From an uncultured Collinsella sp. (GTDB lineage: Bacteria; Actinomycetota; Coriobacteriia; Coriobacteriales; Coriobacteriaceae), in assembly GCA_958407995.1 (NCBI GenBank), contig CATYJU010000007.1:1-64000 (forward strand): 64,000 bases of DNA, given 5' to 3'. Each line of letters opens with the position of its first letter. Positions within the stretch are counted from its first letter, which is position 1. The notes beneath the pieces are model-generated. The model made no database searches. It was not told the DNA's origin and worked only from the letters and a program-made list of their open reading frames with translations. Positions 61,053-64,000 of the stretch are shown here, piece after piece. The position numbers and the translations under genes were made by a program.

Positions 61053-61691
61053 CTACGCTGCCACCATTCGCCTCTGATATGTCCTCACCAGCAACGAGAT
61101 ACCAAAGTTGAGCACAAAGTACATCGCAAACACCAGGCCGTAGAGCATAAGCACCTGCGACAGGTCGATCGCATGGGCCATCACGACGTTTGCCGTGTAC
61201 ATGAGCTCGGCCACGTTAATGCCCGAAAGATACGAGCTGTCCTTAATGACGGTCGTGCATTGGCTAAACAGCGCCGGAATGATCGTCTTAAACGTCTGCG
61301 GCAGAATGATGTAGCGCATGGTGGCAAAGAAGCCGAAGCCCTGGCTCTGCGCTGCCTCAAACTGGCCGCGCGGAATCGAGTTGAGGCCGCCGCGCACAAT
61401 CTCGGCCATAACAGCACTGGTAAACAGCGTAAAGGCGATGGTCGAAATCACAATGTCCAAACCCTGCACCGTAAAGTAGATAAACAGGATCCACAGCAGG
61501 TTCGGCGTGCAGCGGAACAGCTCGATATAGGCGCTCACCAAAATACGGAACGGGCGGGGCGCATAGCTTTTAACGAGCGCCAGCACCGTGCCAAAGATGA
61601 GCGAGAAAAAGATCGACAGCGCCGAGATCTCTATGGTCTTAACAAAGCCGCCCCAAATGTAGAGCAGGTTGGTCGCGTTGAAGATTTCCAT
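61053..61691 (-). CDS. polar amino-acid ABC transporter permease
   Basis: A 212-residue permease of the HisMQ family with five helices and the EAA-type loop around QFEAAQSQGFGFFATMRYIILPQ. It pairs with the second permease encoded three bases upstream. The amino acid transported is not evident. Confidence 0.9.
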   Translation of the reverse strand: MEIFNATNLLYIWGGFVKTIEISALSIFFSLIFGTVLALVKSYAPRPFRILVSAYIELFRCTPNLLWILFIYFTVQGLDIVISTIAFTLFTSAVMAEIVRGGLNSIPRGQFEAAQSQGFGFFATMRYIILPQTFKTIIPALFSQCTTVIKDSSYLSGINVAELMYTANVVMAHAIDLSQVLMLYGLVFAMYFVLNFGISLLVRTYQRRMVAA

Positions 61692-61694
61692 GCG

Positions 61695-62441
61695 CTAGGC
61701 CTCCTCTACGTTGTCGAGCCCCAGCTCGGCCAGGTTCACGCCGCGCGGACGCTCCTTGGAGCGACGCTCGAGCCACTGCACCAGCATGGCGAGCGGAAAG
61801 CAGATGATGAAGTACATAAGGCAGCAGACGATGTATCCCTGCAGGTAACCGTACAGACTCACAAAGTTGTCGGAACGGTACATAAGGTCGCCGCCGGCCA
61901 CAAGCGCCAGTACCGACGTGTTCTTGACCAGGTTGAGCGCCTGGTTACACAGCGGCGGCAAAATGATCTTGAACGTCTGGGGCAGCACGATGTACCAGTA
62001 CGCCTGCGCACGGGTAAAGCCCTGGCTCTGGGCCGCCTCCATCTGACCGCGCGGGACCGCCTCGATACCGGTGCGGATGACCTCCGAAATGTAGGCCGCG
62101 TGATACAGGCCCACGCCCAAGAAGCCCAGCACGAACGGCGCGATGCGCACCGGCTGGTCGGCACCGGTTATGGCCTGCAAAAACTGCGGACCGGCCATGT
62201 ACATAAAGAGCACCTGTACGGGCAGCGGGGTGTTCTGGTAAAACTCCACGTACACGCGGCTTATGGCGCGCAGCACGCGTGAGCGAGTGGTAGAGAACAC
62301 GCCCAGCAGCGTGCCCAGCACCAGCGACAGCAGCAGACCGGCAACGACCACTTGCAGCGTCACGCCAAAGCCCTCCCAGAAGGGCCCCATGTTTTGAAAT
62401 GTCGTCGACCAACGGTCGGCGTCAAATAATCCTTCGAGCAT
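61695..62441 (-). CDS. polar amino-acid ABC transporter permease
   Basis: A 248-residue HisMQ-type permease from the ATG at 62441 (AAGGAAGGA site); the longer frame overlaps the binding-protein gene. Five or six helices and the loop QMEAAQSQGFTRAQAYWYIVLPQ, very like its partner. It forms a heterodimer with it. Confidence 0.9.
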   Translation of the reverse strand: MLEGLFDADRWSTTFQNMGPFWEGFGVTLQVVVAGLLLSLVLGTLLGVFSTTRSRVLRAISRVYVEFYQNTPLPVQVLFMYMAGPQFLQAITGADQPVRIAPFVLGFLGVGLYHAAYISEVIRTGIEAVPRGQMEAAQSQGFTRAQAYWYIVLPQTFKIILPPLCNQALNLVKNTSVLALVAGGDLMYRSDNFVSLYGYLQGYIVCCLMYFIICFPLAMLVQWLERRSKERPRGVNLAELGLDNVEEA

Positions 62442-62466
62442 TTGATTCCTTCCTTGGACGATGCGT

Positions 62467-63342
62467 CTACACAAGACCCCAGGTCTTGACCTCTTGGTCG
62501 AGCCAGCCATCGGCCAGGCGATCGCAAATCACCTGATCGACCACGGCCGAAAGGTCGCAGCCCTTCTTGGTCGCCACGCCGTAGCCCTGCTCGCCAAACT
62601 TGACCTCGGGCTGCAGCAGCTCAACGGTCTCGTTCATGTAACCGGCCAGCGTGGAGCGGTCCATGGCAAAGACGTCGATATTGCCGGCGTCGAGCGAACT
62701 CTTGATGATGGGGTAGCCGCTAAAGGCCCTAAACTCGGGCTTGCAGCTAAAGCCGTTGTCCTTGATCATCTGCTCGATCAGGCCCTGCGTGGTAGCACCC
62801 TGGCTCACACCAATGACCTTGCCGTCCAGGTCCTCAATCGAGGCAAAACCCGAACGCTTCTTGACCATGAGTCCCACGTAGTCGGTGCGGTACGGCGTCG
62901 AGAAATCCCAACTCTTCTTGCGCTCGTCGGTGATGGTGTAAGTCGCCGCGACCACGTCGAGTTGGCCATTATCGATCAGCGGCCCGCGCGTCTTGGGCGT
63001 TACATCGGTAAACTCGACTAGCTCCTGGGCGCGAGCATCCTTGTAGCTCACACCAAAGACGGCAGCGGCGATCTGGTAGCACAAATCGACTTCCATGCCC
63101 TCAAAGCGGCCCTTAGCGGTGTCGTAATAGCCATAGCCGGGAACGTCCTTCTTAACGCCGGCATTCAGATGGCCACGCGACTTGATGGCCGCAAGCTTGG
63201 ACCCCTTGTCGGAGCCCTCGCCGCTGGTGGAGTTGCCGCAACCGGTAAGCGCAGTCCCCGTCAGCGCGAGCATGCCGGCGCCAGCCAGCTGCAAAAAGCG
63301 ACGGCGCGACACGGCCGCCCTCGTCATATCCGTCATGTCCAT
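62467..63342 (-). CDS. amino-acid ABC transporter substrate-binding lipoprotein (Tat-type signal)
   Basis: A 291-residue family 3 solute-binding protein. The signal has twin arginines in SRRRFLQLAGAG and a lipobox LTGC, so it is probably exported folded by Tat and lipidated. The mature part has the two-lobed SBP_bac_3 pattern (GVKKDVPGYGYYD, FEGMEVDLC, VAATYTITDERKKSWDFS). The exact start among GTG/ATG codons at 63345-63342 is uncertain. Confidence 0.9.
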   Translation of the reverse strand: MDMTDMTRAAVSRRRFLQLAGAGMLALTGTALTGCGNSTSGEGSDKGSKLAAIKSRGHLNAGVKKDVPGYGYYDTAKGRFEGMEVDLCYQIAAAVFGVSYKDARAQELVEFTDVTPKTRGPLIDNGQLDVVAATYTITDERKKSWDFSTPYRTDYVGLMVKKRSGFASIEDLDGKVIGVSQGATTQGLIEQMIKDNGFSCKPEFRAFSGYPIIKSSLDAGNIDVFAMDRSTLAGYMNETVELLQPEVKFGEQGYGVATKKGCDLSAVVDQVICDRLADGWLDQEVKTWGLV

Positions 63343-63350
63343 CACCGAGC

Positions 63351-64000
63351 CTAGTGCAGAATCTTGGACAGGAACTCGCGGCAGCGCGGGTTCTCGGGGT
63401 TATCGAAGAAGTGCTCGGGCGTGCCCTCCTCCAGAATGCGGCCGTCCTCCATAAAGATGACGCGGTCGGCCACCTGGCGCGCAAAGCCCATCTCGTGCGT
63501 CACGCAGATCATGGTGATATCCTCCTGCGCAAGCTCAATCATAACGTCAAGGACTTCCTGGACCATCTCGGGGTCGAGCGCCGAGGTCGGCTCGTCAAAC
63601 AGGATGATGGGCTGCTTGGTGCACAGGGCACGGGCGATGGCGATGCGCTGTTGCTGACCACCCGAGAGATTCTGCGGATACTCGCCAGCCTTATGAGCCA
63701 TGCCGACGCGCTTGAGCGCGGCGATGGCGATCTCGGTCGCCTCCTCCTTGCTCTTCTTTTGCAGCTTGATGGGCGCGAGCGTCAGGTTGCCGAGCACCGT
63801 CATGTTGGGATACAGGTTGAACTGCTGAAACACCATGGAACTATACTTGCGAGCCATCTCCAGGTGATTCTTCTTGGTGAGCGGCGTACCGTCGATGACG
63901 ACCTCGCCCGACGTGGGCTCCTCCAGATAATCGACGCAACGGATGAGCGTCGACTTACCCGAACCGGAAGGCCCGATCATTACGAGCTTCTCGCCGCGCT
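63351..64000 (-). CDS. polar amino-acid ABC transporter ATPase, 5' end cut by window
   Basis: At least 216 residues; the frame runs past the window edge, so the true start is missing. Walker A GPSGSGKST, Q-loop FQQFNLYP, signature NLSGGQQQRIAIARAL and Walker B IILFDEPTSALDPEM are intact, as in GlnQ/HisP. It powers the two permeases encoded downstream. Confidence 0.93.
   Translation of the reverse strand, partial: RGEKLVMIGPSGSGKSTLIRCVDYLEEPTSGEVVIDGTPLTKKNHLEMARKYSSMVFQQFNLYPNMTVLGNLTLAPIKLQKKSKEEATEIAIAALKRVGMAHKAGEYPQNLSGGQQQRIAIARALCTKQPIILFDEPTSALDPEMVQEVLDVMIELAQEDITMICVTHEMGFARQVADRVIFMEDGRILEEGTPEHFFDNPENPRCREFLSKILH

Overview
The window looks like chromosome from a high-GC, anaerobic, gut-type actinobacterium of the class Coriobacteriia, most likely Collinsella or a close relative. 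This is inference. It rests on GC-rich coding, GTG and TTG starts, Actinobacteria-like gene versions (PRC-barrel/MgtE, NRAMP-related transporter, fused FolP-FolK), an energy-converting [NiFe] hydrogenase, an NfnAB pair, and abundant short palindromic intergenic repeats. No rRNA or complete replicon feature is present.

Layout. 0.4-3.6 kb: a probable Mg2+ uptake pair (NRAMP-related transporter and PRC/MgtE_N/CBS membrane protein). 3.9-9.7 kb: envelope genes (degenerate NodB protein, PRC-barrel, YtxH, a lone cyanophycin-synthetase-type N-terminal domain, CNNM/CorC, TrhA). 9.8-12.2 kb: an alpha/beta hydrolase with a clear promoter and paired operators, and a DUF362 ferredoxin protein. 12.3-21.2 kb: a LolD/FtsX-type ABC pair, and an ABC-2 exporter operon divergent from a NarL-type two-component system. 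22.0-27.7 kb: a complete Ech-type hydrogenase operon in which the NuoL-like and NuoH-like subunits are one protein. 28.8-30.8 kb: an Old Yellow Enzyme/FadH-type reductase.

31.35-42.92 kb: an integrated island, bounded by a 51-bp direct repeat formed by the 3' part of tRNA-fMet. It carries a frameshifted tyrosine integrase, an ORF6N/PLD-like protein, a TIR-like plus caspase-like gene pair (candidate Thoeris-type antiphage system), remnants of IS3, IS21 and other genes, and a PTS / GH4 6-phospho-glycosidase / RpiR sugar module.

43.1-64 kb: core metabolism and transport: coaX, a degenerate biotin-ligase-like protein, folP-folK, sirtuin, exonuclease III, an ECF importer (T, fused A-A, S), glmU, prs, a DUF559-like protein between two copies of one inverted-repeat element, pth, nfnAB, a cytidylate-kinase-like protein and a polar amino-acid ABC transporter cut by the window end.

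The intergenic space is rich in structured repeats of at least six families: 154-bp and about 160-bp palindromes in a conserved order at two loci; arrays of a 15-bp repeat in strictly alternating orientation every 40-41 bp; 29-bp hairpins starting at stop codons; about 205-bp elements sharing only their ends; and a 189-bp palindrome-ended element lying in frame inside an ECF ATPase gene.
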